Position numbers and translations under genes: made by a program. The notes beneath the pieces were generated by a model. That model was not told where the DNA came from. It saw only the letters and a program-made list of their open reading frames with translations, and ran no database searches. From positions 27,779-91,778 of the forward strand of contig NZ_NVWY01000009.1 of the NCBI RefSeq assembly GCF_002733835.1: a stretch of 64,000 nucleotides of DNA, given 5' to 3'. This DNA is from Alcanivorax sp. (GTDB lineage Bacteria; Pseudomonadota; Gammaproteobacteria; Pseudomonadales; Alcanivoracaceae). This document shows positions 8,649 to 17,382 of the stretch, in pieces; the first letter of the stretch is position 1; each line of letters starts with the position of its first letter.

Positions 8649-10133
8649 ATGAAGTTTGAAGAATACCGCCGGTTTGATGCCATTGGGCTTGCCGATTTGG
8701 TGACACGGGGGGAGGTCACGGCGGCGGAATTACTGGAGCTGGCGATTGCCCGTGCCGAGGCGGTGAATCCGCAATTGAATGGTTTGATCATCCCGTTGTA
8801 CGACATGGCCCGAAAACAGGCCACGGGGCCCTTGAGCGGACCGCTGGCGGGTGTGCCCATGCTGGTAAAGGATCTGTTCCAGGAAATCGGCGGTGCGCCC
8901 AGCTATCAGGGTAATAAGGCGCGCAAGGCCAGCGATGTCCATGCACAACGAGATTCCACTCTGGTGGCGCGCTGGAAGCAGGGCGGGCTGGTCCCGTTTG
9001 GTCGTACCAATACCCCGGAGTTTGGCGCCAAGGGCATTACCGAGCCGGATTCGTTCGGGCCGGCACGCAACCCCTGGAACCCGGACCATACTCCCGGTGG
9101 CTCTTCCGGTGGCTCGGCAGCCATGGTCGCTGCGGGCGTGGTCCCGGTGGCCGGCGCCAACGATGGCGGCGGCAGCATTCGGATTCCGGCTGCCTGCTGT
9201 GGCCTGTTCGGTCTCAAGCCGGGCCGTGGGCGCACCCCCTGGGGGCCGGAATTCACGGAGGCCATGCACGGGATCGCCGTTAACCACGTACTCACCCGTA
9301 GCGTCCGCGACAGCGCGCTGCTGCTGGATATTGCCCAGGGCGACGAGCGCGGCAGCCTGTTTCAGATTGCCCCGCCAAAGCAGGCTTACGCCCTGTCTGC
9401 GGCCAGCCGCCCAGGCAAATTACGCATCGGCTTTTCCACCCGCTCGCCGCTGGGTACCGATGTGGATCCGGAAGCGATCCGGGCGGTGGAGAAAACCGTG
9501 GCGTTGTTGCGGGACCTGGGCCACGAAGTGATTGATGCCGAGCCGCAGATGGACGCCAAACAGATGTGCATGGACTGGCTGTCGGTCTGGTTTGGTCAGT
9601 GTGCTGCCGAAGTGGATGAGGTGAAGGCTATTACCGGTTGCGGTGATGAAGGCTTCGAGTTGGATACCCTGGCCATTGCGGCTTTTGGTCGCGCCACCCC
9701 GGCCCATGAATACGTGAAGTGCCAGACCCGCTGGCAACAGTACATGATCGCCATGGATGCCTTCCTGGAGCAGTACGATTTCTGGCTCACCCCCACCCTG
9801 GCCATGCCCCCTGCAGCTATTGGTGCCATGGCGACGCCGCCGTGGCAGCAGACCGCGTTGAAGATGTTGCTCAAGGTGGGCGGGGAAAAACTGTTGATGA
9901 AAACCGGCATGATCGAGCAGATGGCCATGGAGAATTTCAAATACATGCCCTTTACCCAGTTCGCCAACGTGACCGGGGTGCCGGCCATGTCTGTGCCCTT
10001 GCACTGGTGCCAGAACGGTTTGCCGCTGGGCTCCCAGTTTGTCGGTGGCCACGGCGATGAAGGCAAGCTGCTGGCGCTGGCCGCGCAGCTGGAAGCCGCG
10101 GCGCCCTGGTTTGATAAAACGCCGGACGCATGA
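8649..10133 (+). CDS. Amidase signature family hydrolase
   Basis: A 494-residue enzyme of the amidase signature family. The Ser-cisSer-Lys triad is visible: Lys74 in MLVKDLF, the Gly-Ser-rich motif around Ser152/Ser153 in GGSSGGS, and the nucleophile Ser176 in NDGGGSIRIPA. GatA-type tRNA amidotransferase is unlikely because no gatB/gatC are nearby and the C-terminal half (APYMP-like features, long insert) is that of free-standing amidases. ATG 8649 has GGGAG five bases upstream. These enzymes hydrolyse amides to carboxylate and ammonia; the substrate cannot be told. Confidence 0.9.
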   Translation: MKFEEYRRFDAIGLADLVTRGEVTAAELLELAIARAEAVNPQLNGLIIPLYDMARKQATGPLSGPLAGVPMLVKDLFQEIGGAPSYQGNKARKASDVHAQRDSTLVARWKQGGLVPFGRTNTPEFGAKGITEPDSFGPARNPWNPDHTPGGSSGGSAAMVAAGVVPVAGANDGGGSIRIPAACCGLFGLKPGRGRTPWGPEFTEAMHGIAVNHVLTRSVRDSALLLDIAQGDERGSLFQIAPPKQAYALSAASRPGKLRIGFSTRSPLGTDVDPEAIRAVEKTVALLRDLGHEVIDAEPQMDAKQMCMDWLSVWFGQCAAEVDEVKAITGCGDEGFELDTLAIAAFGRATPAHEYVKCQTRWQQYMIAMDAFLEQYDFWLTPTLAMPPAAIGAMATPPWQQTALKMLLKVGGEKLLMKTGMIEQMAMENFKYMPFTQFANVTGVPAMSVPLHWCQNGLPLGSQFVGGHGDEGKLLALAAQLEAAAPWFDKTPDA

Positions 10134-10164
10134 GGCCAGACGCCCGACGTTTGGAGGGGCGGTT

Positions 10165-11082
10165 TTAGACGTTCATGGCCGCCTGGGCCGCTGGCGATCG
10201 TGCCAGATAGTCCAGGGCTTGCTGGGTGTCGCCTTCATGGATCGGATGAAAGCGTGGGGAGACCCAACGCAACGTGGCCTTGAGCAAAAAACCAAAGGTG
10301 GGAACGTTCCGGGTCTGCTCGCCGACTTGTTGCAGCTGGATCAGCACCTGCGGAATCAGTTTGCGGCCTATCTTACGTGCGGCCTTGTCGGAATCCTGCC
10401 GGGCCAGGCTGCGCCCGCCTTCGGCAATGAAGTAAATGAACAGCGGGAAAACAATGGCCATCAGAGCCTGGCGGCTGACATAAAACCCAAGCTGGGTCTT
10501 GCACAGATGCTCGAACAGATCGTAGGCCACGGTGCGGTGTTCCACTTCTTCGGCCAGGTGCCATTTGAACAGATCCACCATGGTGGGGTCGCCGTTCTGC
10601 TCCCAGCTTTCGTTGTCCATGGCCCACTGCCCCAACACACCGGTGAAATGTTCGATGGCGGCGATGATGCCGACACGCATCACCAGCCAGTGTTTTTTGA
10701 ACGGTTTGCGCTGCATCAGGGTGAGCCCGAACGGCGCATCGGCCAGCGCGGTGCCAAACAACCATTCCACTCGTTTCAGGAACGGCTCTACGCTGAGGCC
10801 GTGACGTTCCAGATACAGTTGTGCCTTGCTGTGGGCGCGAGAGTGCACCGCTTCCTGTCGGATGAAGCCCTGCACGTCGGCCAGAAGCTGTTCATCCTGG
10901 ATCAGCGGCAGGGCCTGGTTGTATACCCGACAGAACCACAGCTCGCCTTCCGGCAGCAACAGGTGAATACCGTTGATGATGTGAGTCGCAAAAGGATCAT
11001 CGCGCAGCCAGTGCAACGGTGTCTGGTCAAAATCGAACTGTACCCGGCGCGCTTTCAGTTGGTGTCGAACAGTGGCATTCAT
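10165..11082 (-). CDS. Predicted metal-dependent hydrolase, ferritin-like fold
   Basis: A 305-residue member of the family annotated as predicted metal-dependent hydrolase (PF10118). It shows the pattern of a diiron helical bundle: E46, E77-x2-H80, H84, E144-H145, and E178/E181-H182. The family's chemistry is not established. It begins 15 bases after the alpha/beta hydrolase-SDR fusion gene and is surely cotranscribed with it. This coupling is common in lipid-degrading proteobacteria and suggests modification of a hydrophobic substrate, which is inference. It converges on the amidase gene with only 31 bases between them. Confidence 0.8.
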   Translation of the reverse strand: MNATVRHQLKARRVQFDFDQTPLHWLRDDPFATHIINGIHLLLPEGELWFCRVYNQALPLIQDEQLLADVQGFIRQEAVHSRAHSKAQLYLERHGLSVEPFLKRVEWLFGTALADAPFGLTLMQRKPFKKHWLVMRVGIIAAIEHFTGVLGQWAMDNESWEQNGDPTMVDLFKWHLAEEVEHRTVAYDLFEHLCKTQLGFYVSRQALMAIVFPLFIYFIAEGGRSLARQDSDKAARKIGRKLIPQVLIQLQQVGEQTRNVPTFGFLLKATLRWVSPRFHPIHEGDTQQALDYLARSPAAQAAMNV

Positions 11083-11097
11083 GGTGTCCGGTCTCCG

Positions 11098-12843
11098 TCA
11101 GGGGGTCAGGTCAATGCGTGCAACGCGGCGTGACAGTGAAGGGGCGAAGCGGCTGAGCAAGCGTGTGCTCCAGGCTTCCGCCCCGACCAGTGACAGGGCC
11201 GGGTTGTTGAGTACTGCCTTGAGGATGGCGTCGGCCACATCGTCCGGTGAAAAATTACGACGTTTGTAGAGCGCATCGGCCTTGGCGCGTTTCTCGGCTT
11301 GTTCTTCTTCGCTGGCGCCGGCATAGACGGTGGCGTTGGCAATGCCGGTGGCAACAAAGCCAGGGCAGATGGCGGTGACGCCGATATCGTGCTCGGCCAA
11401 TTCAGCACGCAGGCACTCGCTCAGCATGTGCACCGCTGCCTTGCTGGTGGAGTAGGCGGCCAGTTTGCGATTGGGGGCAAAGGCGGCGGCGGAGGCCACG
11501 TTAATAATGTGGCCGTGGCGATGGCCGTCGATCATCTGCTGGGCGAACAGACGCGAGCCGTGAATCACGCCCCACAGGTTCACTTTCAGCAGGCGATCCC
11601 ATTCCTTGACGCTGGTATCCAACACTCCGCCAGCCATACCGATGCCGGCGTTGTTGATCACAATGTCGGCGCCACCCAGTTCCTTGGCGACCCAGTTGGC
11701 CAGGCGTTGCATGGCCTGGGCCGAGCCCACGTCGACTTTGCGAGACCAGGCAACGGCACCCAATTCCCGAGCCTTGGCTGCGGTGCCTTCGGCGCTGTCT
11801 TCATCAATGTCCACACAGACCAGGTCCGCGCCTTGCGCAGCGAAGCGCAGGGCGGTGGCGCGGCCGATACCGGAACCGGCGCCGGTGACGACCGCCGTTT
11901 TTCCATTCAGGGGGAGTGCGCTGCGGGCCGGGCGTACGCGGGCATGCTGCAGGGCGCCGCTCATGGTGCCTTTCTCTACGCCGCTGACGAATTCGTGAAT
12001 CCAGTCGGCAATGCGTTCCGGGTGGCTGAGGGGGACCCAGTGGTTGGCGTTGATGTCGCGGCGGTAGAGTTCTTCTACCCAGAGATGCAGGTCTTCAAAT
12101 AGCTGGGTGCCCACATAATTGTCGCGGGTGGGCACGATCAATTGGACCGGGCAATTGGCGTAGCGCTTTTCCGGGTTGATCAGCTTGTTACGAAAATTGG
12201 CCCGGTAGAGCTGCACGCCGAATTTGCCGTCTTTGCCCTGGGTGGGGTTGGCGTCGGGTTCGGCGACATTTTCCCGGTGCTTCAGATATTGCGGCCAGAG
12301 TTTGTCGAGGCCGCCCTGCCAGGCGCTGGGGGCGAGCACGGGAAGATGAAAGAAACCGATATACCAGGAGCTGAGTACCTGCTTGAAGACTTTCGCCTTG
12401 GCGGAGGCGGACAGGTTCAGGGTGCGTTCGCGCATCCAGTGGCCCATGTGGTCCAGGCAGGGGCCGGAAATCGTGGTGTAGGACAGAATGCGCGATTTCA
12501 GCGGCTCGCTGGTGACCGATTCCCAGCTTTGAATGGAGCCCCAGTCGTGGCCCACCAGATGAAATCCCCGGCCGGGGATCAGGGTATCCACCACCGCGAG
12601 CAGGTCGGCGGACAGCAGCTTCATGCGGTAGTCCGCTTGCGCTCGGGGTGCCTGGGAGGCGCCGGCGCCCCGCACATCATAGAGGATTACAAAGTAGTGT
12701 TTGGCCAGCTGCTGCGCCACCGGTTGCCACACGCTGTGGTTGTCCGGGTAGCCGTGCACCAGCACCACGGGCGTCTTTTTGGGGTCGCCGAGGGTGTAGG
12801 CCTGGAGTGAAATGCCCTGGCTGTTGACGGTGGTGGGGGTCAT
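11098..12843 (-). CDS. Alpha/beta hydrolase - SDR oxidoreductase fusion
   Basis: A 581-residue bifunctional protein. Residues 1-about 290 are an alpha/beta hydrolase with oxyanion motif VHGYPDN and nucleophile elbow GHDWGS (Asp100), the Asp type seen in epoxide hydrolases and dehalogenases. Residues about 305-581 form a complete short-chain dehydrogenase with TGAGSGIG, NNAGIG and catalytic YSTSK. The start at 12843 has CAGGAG six bases upstream. The two domains suggest sequential hydrolysis and oxidation of one substrate, for example a fatty epoxide or ester; this is inference. The gene is first in an operon with the metal-dependent hydrolase. Confidence 0.88.
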   Translation of the reverse strand: MTPTTVNSQGISLQAYTLGDPKKTPVVLVHGYPDNHSVWQPVAQQLAKHYFVILYDVRGAGASQAPRAQADYRMKLLSADLLAVVDTLIPGRGFHLVGHDWGSIQSWESVTSEPLKSRILSYTTISGPCLDHMGHWMRERTLNLSASAKAKVFKQVLSSWYIGFFHLPVLAPSAWQGGLDKLWPQYLKHRENVAEPDANPTQGKDGKFGVQLYRANFRNKLINPEKRYANCPVQLIVPTRDNYVGTQLFEDLHLWVEELYRRDINANHWVPLSHPERIADWIHEFVSGVEKGTMSGALQHARVRPARSALPLNGKTAVVTGAGSGIGRATALRFAAQGADLVCVDIDEDSAEGTAAKARELGAVAWSRKVDVGSAQAMQRLANWVAKELGGADIVINNAGIGMAGGVLDTSVKEWDRLLKVNLWGVIHGSRLFAQQMIDGHRHGHIINVASAAAFAPNRKLAAYSTSKAAVHMLSECLRAELAEHDIGVTAICPGFVATGIANATVYAGASEEEQAEKRAKADALYKRRNFSPDDVADAILKAVLNNPALSLVGAEAWSTRLLSRFAPSLSRRVARIDLTP

Positions 12844-13035
12844 GTTGGCTCCTGAAAACATGGCGACGCGATATCTGGACAACGTCAAGATAATCGAATG
12901 TATCAGTGCTCAATGTAACGGTCAATGTGCTCGTTGTGGCAGCAAATACCGGGCAGTCAGTCTCACCGGCCAAGGGTCTCTGACGATGAGGTGGGAAGGG
13001 AAAGGGGGCGGTGGGGAATAAGGGGGGAGCGAGAA

Positions 13036-13057
13036 ACGGCGGCCCGAAGGCCGCCGT
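13036..13057 (-). terminator. UUCG-loop hairpin terminator after ygiW-like gene
   Basis: A perfect 9-bp stem ACGGCGGCC / GGCCGCCGT has a tetraloop that reads TTCG on the minus strand, followed by TTTC. It lies 29 bases past the stop of the OB-fold gene on the minus strand. The rest of the 12844-13086 gap shows nothing recognisable. Confidence 0.65.
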
Positions 13058-13086
13058 CAACAAGGTCGGAGCAGGGGATCAGTGTA

Positions 13087-13452
13087 TCAGTTGCTGATCG
13101 TCGCGCTCGGGCTGTTGGTGCTTGTGCCTTTCACTGAGTGCACCTTCTTCACATCCACCACGCTGCGGCCGTCGTCGTGATCCACTTCACCGGTAAAGGA
13201 AAGTTGGGTGCCGGCTTTCAGCGGGCGGTCAGCGGTCAGGTCATCATCGAGCTCGACTTCGAATTGGCCTTTGCGATCACGAAGCAAATAACGCTCATCG
13301 CCCAGCGCTTGAACCACTTCACCGTCCATGCGTACTTCAGTGCCTTCCTTGATGCCCTGATTAATGGCGGCGCTGTCGGTGGTGATGGTGTCGCCGGCGG
13401 TCACGGTGGCGGTGGCGCCCAGCAGTACAGATGCAAGAATCAATTTTTTCAT
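13087..13452 (-). CDS. YgiW/YdeI-family periplasmic OB-fold protein
   Basis: A 121-residue protein with signal peptide MKKLILASVLLGATATVTA. A small beta-barrel of the bacterial OB-fold (BOF) family follows, visible as KEGTEVRMDGEVV, YLLRDRKGQFEVELDDD and LSFTGEVDHDDG. The family is linked to stress tolerance and quorum-related signalling in enterobacteria; the biochemical role is unclear. An excellent ribosome-binding site, AAGGAGGAT, precedes the start. A hairpin terminator follows the gene, so it is probably a single-gene transcript. Confidence 0.85.
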   Translation of the reverse strand: MKKLILASVLLGATATVTAGDTITTDSAAINQGIKEGTEVRMDGEVVQALGDERYLLRDRKGQFEVELDDDLTADRPLKAGTQLSFTGEVDHDDGRSVVDVKKVHSVKGTSTNSPSATISN

Positions 13453-13611
13453 GAGTCATCCTCCTTGGTTGATGTCTCAGGGGATTAGTGGGGCGATGGG
13501 GGCAGGTCGTTCCTGATGTTTGTAAAAGCTCGGTTAAAGCCTCTGCATAACGCTGCGTTTTGCGAGCTGGCTCACAGGTTTGGAAGAAGAGACGGGCATC
13601 GGTGGCCTGGG

Positions 13612-14580
13612 CTACTGGGGGTGGCTATTGAAGGTGTGCCAGAACAGGCAGGGTTGCACCGCGGTGTTTGCAAGGGCGAGAAACGCCGCGAAGGCTTTGC
13701 CGGTATAGGTATTTTCCAGGGTGAGGCCACTGTGGGCGGCGGCATTCACGGCCTGGATGCTGGCGGCGGTGGGGTGGCCGTAACCCGTACCCAGGTAGTT
13801 GTCATGCCATTGCAGAAAACTGCTATCGAATTGTTCCCGGGGCAGCCCCAGCTGTTGCCAGCATTGCCGGGCCATGCGAATGACCAGCCGGGCATTGCAT
13901 ACCGAGAACGGGCCGAGGTGGTCCTGGGCTACCTGCACGGCATGGATGCGGGCATTCAATCCGCTGAGCTGGTTGCCCACCAGCAACCCGGCCACGGTAG
14001 CGCCGGAACCGGCAGCGACCACAATGTCGGAGGGCGCCGGGCAGAGGCTGTCGTTGATTTGCTGTTCGAGTTCCAGCATGGCGTTGGCATAGCCAAGGGA
14101 GGCCAACGGGTTGGAGCAGCCGGCATACAGAAAGTAGTGGTCGCGGCGAAGTCGTCCCGGGTGCAGGTACCAGCCCAGTGCGGCCCGCAGCAGGCTGTTG
14201 CGATCGTGCAGCTGGGCGCCGGCCTGTTGCATGCGCTGGCGGTTCTGGTGAACCACGGGAGCATCCGGCTGCGGGAAGGTGAAAATCTCACAGCCCAGTT
14301 GTTCCTGCTCACAGAGTAAGGCGGTGGCCAGCCCGGCGTTGGTGCCGGTGGCTCCCAGGGTGACGACGCGCTTTATAGGCCGTTGGCGAATCTCGCCCAG
14401 TACCCACTCCAGTTTACGCAGTTTGTTGCCGCCGTACGGGTGGGCGCTGATGTCATCGCGTTTCACCCAGCAGAGCGACCCCAGTGCTGGCAGCGGTTCC
14501 ACCGGGGTGGGCAGGTCGCACAGGGCAACGGGGGCAAGGCTGGCGAGGTGCGCAAACCGGCTGAGCAACGGCCAGGTCAT
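13612..14580 (-). CDS. PLP-dependent ACC deaminase / D-cysteine desulfhydrase family enzyme
   Basis: A 322-residue fold-type II PLP enzyme. GGNKLRK (51-57) supplies the Schiff-base Lys53, and a SGATVAGLL phosphate-binding loop follows. The family includes 1-aminocyclopropane-1-carboxylate deaminase and D-cysteine desulfhydrase, which release ammonia plus pyruvate or 2-oxobutyrate. Its start overlaps the stop of the upstream alanine-racemase-fold gene as TGATG, showing tight coupling. That partner favours D-amino-acid catabolism over ACC degradation; this is inference. Confidence 0.82.
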   Translation of the reverse strand: MTWPLLSRFAHLASLAPVALCDLPTPVEPLPALGSLCWVKRDDISAHPYGGNKLRKLEWVLGEIRQRPIKRVVTLGATGTNAGLATALLCEQEQLGCEIFTFPQPDAPVVHQNRQRMQQAGAQLHDRNSLLRAALGWYLHPGRLRRDHYFLYAGCSNPLASLGYANAMLELEQQINDSLCPAPSDIVVAAGSGATVAGLLVGNQLSGLNARIHAVQVAQDHLGPFSVCNARLVIRMARQCWQQLGLPREQFDSSFLQWHDNYLGTGYGHPTAASIQAVNAAAHSGLTLENTYTGKAFAAFLALANTAVQPCLFWHTFNSHPQ

Positions 14581-15860
14581 CAGGCGCCGTTGCCCTGGGG
14601 AAGAGGGGGCCACCAGTCGGCAAGGGCACCATTATCCCACACCGCCAGGTCACCAAACTGCAGCAGCACGAATTCGCTTTGCGTGGGCCGAAAGAACAGT
14701 TGGTCGTCTATCTGCAGGGCGGTGTCCGGGCTGCCGTTGTACATCATCTGGTTGGTGCTCACACCGTACACCGGGTTGGCCTGGATTCCCGGCGGGGAAA
14801 CCGGCTCGGCCTTCCAGTAGCCGCCGTAAATAAAATAGGTGCGCCGACGGTTGGCATCCCAGCCTTGCCAGAGTTCACCCAGCGGTAGTGGCCCAGGCAG
14901 GGTGAGGCCGTCCAGTTGTTTGATCACCGGGGCGGCGATAAAGGCGGCGGGCTGGAAGTCTTTCAATAGTGGCAGGTCGAAATCGCTGGCCTTGACCAGG
15001 CAGGAGCCGGCACTGAGTTCGTTGACCACGGTGGTGTTGTCGTAGAGTGCCACCGTGGGGCTGCCGGCGCCGTTAAAGCACAATGTCTGTTGCTGGTAGG
15101 CGGGGTTCAGCTGATACAGCCTGTCGATATAGCGTTGGTAGAGGGCTTCGGTTTCCCGGTGGCCCTCTTCGGCGCTCTGGATAAAGGCGGGCAATTTCCC
15201 CACGTGGGCATCGTAGCCCATGAAGCCGCTGAAACGCAGTTGCTCAGGATGGGCCTCGATCAGCGAGATCATGGCGTCCAGTTGTTGCGGGTCGTTGAGG
15301 CCTCCCCGGTGCAGGCCCACGTCAATTTCGATATTGATATTGAGTCGTCTGCCGTGTTCGCGGGCCAGTGCCAGGTACTGCTCAAGGCGGGCTGAAGAAT
15401 CAATCAACCACTGCAATTGCTGGTCTGGATCGAAGGGGTGGGTCTCGCCCAGCTCGGTGTAGAAACGACGGGCGGCCTGGATGGGCATGGGTTTGCCCAG
15501 CAGCATATCTGCGCCGGGCTCGGCATCGGCCAGGGCATTCATGAAGGGTTGATGGAAAACCATCACTCGCTGGCTGCCGGTGTGGGTCATGACTTCCTGA
15601 ATCAGCGGCACGCTGGGCAGGGATTTCGCCACGATGCGCAATTGGCAATGGCTGGGCAGCAGGCCGACCAGTGTCTGGCAGTTGGCTATCAGCCGCTGAC
15701 GGTCAATGAGCATCAGCGGGCGGCCGGGGCCCTGTTGTTTCAGGGTATCGTTCAGCGACTGGAAGTAGGCATTATGGGCCGCCCCACGATTGTCCGGCCG
15801 CAGCCACCAGCCACCCGCAGCAAGCGCGACTGCGCCAAAAAGAAAATGACGTCGTTTCAT
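14580..15860 (-). CDS. Alanine racemase-fold (DSD1-like) PLP enzyme with export signal
   Basis: A 426-residue fold-type III PLP protein resembling D-serine dehydratase/D-threonine aldolase (DSD1 family). The PLP lysine is in RIVAKSLPS, the barrel contains EIDVGLHRGG, and a C-terminal metal-binding domain is expected. The N-terminus MKRRHFLFGAVALAAGG looks like a signal or Tat-type sequence (RRHFLFG), which is unusual because this family is normally cytoplasmic. It is cotranscribed and overlaps by TGATG with a D-cysteine-desulfhydrase-like gene. Likely activity: dehydration or aldol cleavage of a D-amino acid. An N-terminal membrane anchor instead of cleavage is also possible. Confidence 0.78.
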   Translation of the reverse strand: MKRRHFLFGAVALAAGGWWLRPDNRGAAHNAYFQSLNDTLKQQGPGRPLMLIDRQRLIANCQTLVGLLPSHCQLRIVAKSLPSVPLIQEVMTHTGSQRVMVFHQPFMNALADAEPGADMLLGKPMPIQAARRFYTELGETHPFDPDQQLQWLIDSSARLEQYLALAREHGRRLNINIEIDVGLHRGGLNDPQQLDAMISLIEAHPEQLRFSGFMGYDAHVGKLPAFIQSAEEGHRETEALYQRYIDRLYQLNPAYQQQTLCFNGAGSPTVALYDNTTVVNELSAGSCLVKASDFDLPLLKDFQPAAFIAAPVIKQLDGLTLPGPLPLGELWQGWDANRRRTYFIYGGYWKAEPVSPPGIQANPVYGVSTNQMMYNGSPDTALQIDDQLFFRPTQSEFVLLQFGDLAVWDNGALADWWPPLPQGNGA

Positions 15861-15932
15861 AAGCGATAACCGATCAAGAGTGCGTAGGCCGCAAGGGCCA
15901 GCTAAGCCTTTGCGACATGGCCGATTTCTACC

Positions 15933-17291
15933 CTATAAAAACAGGCGCTGCAGATGCGGGTTCAACATCCGCCCCTGTGGGTCCAGTTCTTTGCGCACGG
16001 CCTGGAAACGGTCAAAGGCCGGATACAGTTCGGCCAGTTCCTTGCGTCCCAGGTTATGAATCTTGCCCCAGTGAGGGCGACCGGCGTAGCGACGCAGAAT
16101 GGGTTCTACCACGTCGAAAAGCGGCTGGTAGTCCTGTTCAAAGTATTGGTGTATCGACAGGCTGGCGCCGGGCTGCTGATGGAACATGGACAGCAGGTTG
16201 TCGTCGGCGGCGACGTAACGGAATTCAATGGGGAAGAACACGTTGATGTCATGCTCGCGAATGGCGGCGCAGACTTCTTCCAGGCAAGCGATGCCTTGTT
16301 CCGCCGGTACCGTGTATTCCATTTCGTTGAAACGCACGGTGCGGTGATTGGCAAAGACTTTGTTGGCCGGGCCCACATAACGGCTGTCTTCCACAAACAG
16401 GGTGGACAGCTTCTGCAGGGTGGGGGTGAGCCAGCCGGCCTGCATGGCCAGTTTGGAGACCATTTCCAGCAGCTCGTTGTCGTCGGCACGGGTGAGGCTG
16501 TCCTGGGGATCCGTGGTGATCTCCATGGTCTTGACGATGGCCTGATCGCCCAGCGGGAAGGCGAAGAATTCGATGTGGCGGAAATTGTTTTTTTCCTTCT
16601 CCACAAAATCCATGGCCTCACGAAGCGGCAAGGTCCAGGTGTGTTCTTCCAGCCGGAAGGCCGGTTCGTGGCGAAAACCGATTTCGGTGACCACACCCAG
16701 GGCGCCCACGTTACAGCAGGCAGCGAGAAAGGTGTCGCCATCGGTGGCGGTTAATTCCAGCGCTTCGCCGTCGGGGGTGATCAGGCGCAAGGAATCCACT
16801 TGCCCGGACAGGCTTTGCAGGCCCAGCCCGGTGCCGTGGGTGCTGGTGGCAATGGCTCCGGCCAGGGATTGCAGGTTGATGTCCGGTTCATTGGTAAAAC
16901 TGTAGCCCTGTTCGTAGGCCATGGCACTGGCCATGGCCAGCCGGGTGCCGCCACCGTAACGGAATACGTTGCCGTCAGTGCCACGCAGTCCGGCCATGGG
17001 CTCCAGGGAGATCAGGGTGTCGTCGGTGGGCACGATGCCACTGAAAGAGTGGCTGCCGCCGAAAGCCCGCAGGATGCCGGTGCTGTTGCGCATGGTGTTG
17101 CGCACCACGTTTTCATCGGTGGCGTACACCAGTTGTCGAGGGCTGGCGCTCTGGTTACCGGACCAGTTTTGCCAGGCGGGCGCGTTGCCGGTGCTGGCGA
17201 GCAGTTGGCCGGGGCCCATTGAGCCCAGGGCGCCGGTGGCGGCCAGGGATTTCAGGAAAGCACGGCGATTCAGTGACGAAAAAGCGGACAT
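15933..17291 (-). CDS. FAD-linked oxidase, D-arabinono-1,4-lactone oxidase type, Tat-exported
   Basis: A 452-residue flavoprotein of the VAO/PCMH family. A Tat signal NRRAFLKSLAATGALG is at the N-terminus. The FAD-binding domain shows RAFGGSHSFSG, and a C-terminal arabinono-lactone oxidase-like domain contains the late HWGKIHNLG motif. Such enzymes oxidise aldonolactones or sugar alcohols with O2. The start at 17291 is preceded by AAGGT; the longer frame to 17330 lacks this. It is followed after 72 bases by the alanine-racemase-fold gene on the same strand, possibly in one operon. The substrate is unknown and periplasmic action is inferred from the signal. Confidence 0.85.
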   Translation of the reverse strand: MSAFSSLNRRAFLKSLAATGALGSMGPGQLLASTGNAPAWQNWSGNQSASPRQLVYATDENVVRNTMRNSTGILRAFGGSHSFSGIVPTDDTLISLEPMAGLRGTDGNVFRYGGGTRLAMASAMAYEQGYSFTNEPDINLQSLAGAIATSTHGTGLGLQSLSGQVDSLRLITPDGEALELTATDGDTFLAACCNVGALGVVTEIGFRHEPAFRLEEHTWTLPLREAMDFVEKEKNNFRHIEFFAFPLGDQAIVKTMEITTDPQDSLTRADDNELLEMVSKLAMQAGWLTPTLQKLSTLFVEDSRYVGPANKVFANHRTVRFNEMEYTVPAEQGIACLEEVCAAIREHDINVFFPIEFRYVAADDNLLSMFHQQPGASLSIHQYFEQDYQPLFDVVEPILRRYAGRPHWGKIHNLGRKELAELYPAFDRFQAVRKELDPQGRMLNPHLQRLFL

Positions 17292-17382
17292 GGGCGACCT
17301 TGTTATCTTTGTTTTGTACGATCGTACCACATTTGTGTTTGGGCGCCACTGTTGTGATGTGATGCGGCGCCCACCCCGGGGG

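Noticed and set aside
10141..10161. Terminator between the amidase and metal-dependent hydrolase genes (CGCCC/GGGCG)
   Set aside because: Only five base pairs with a long loop; too weak to list.
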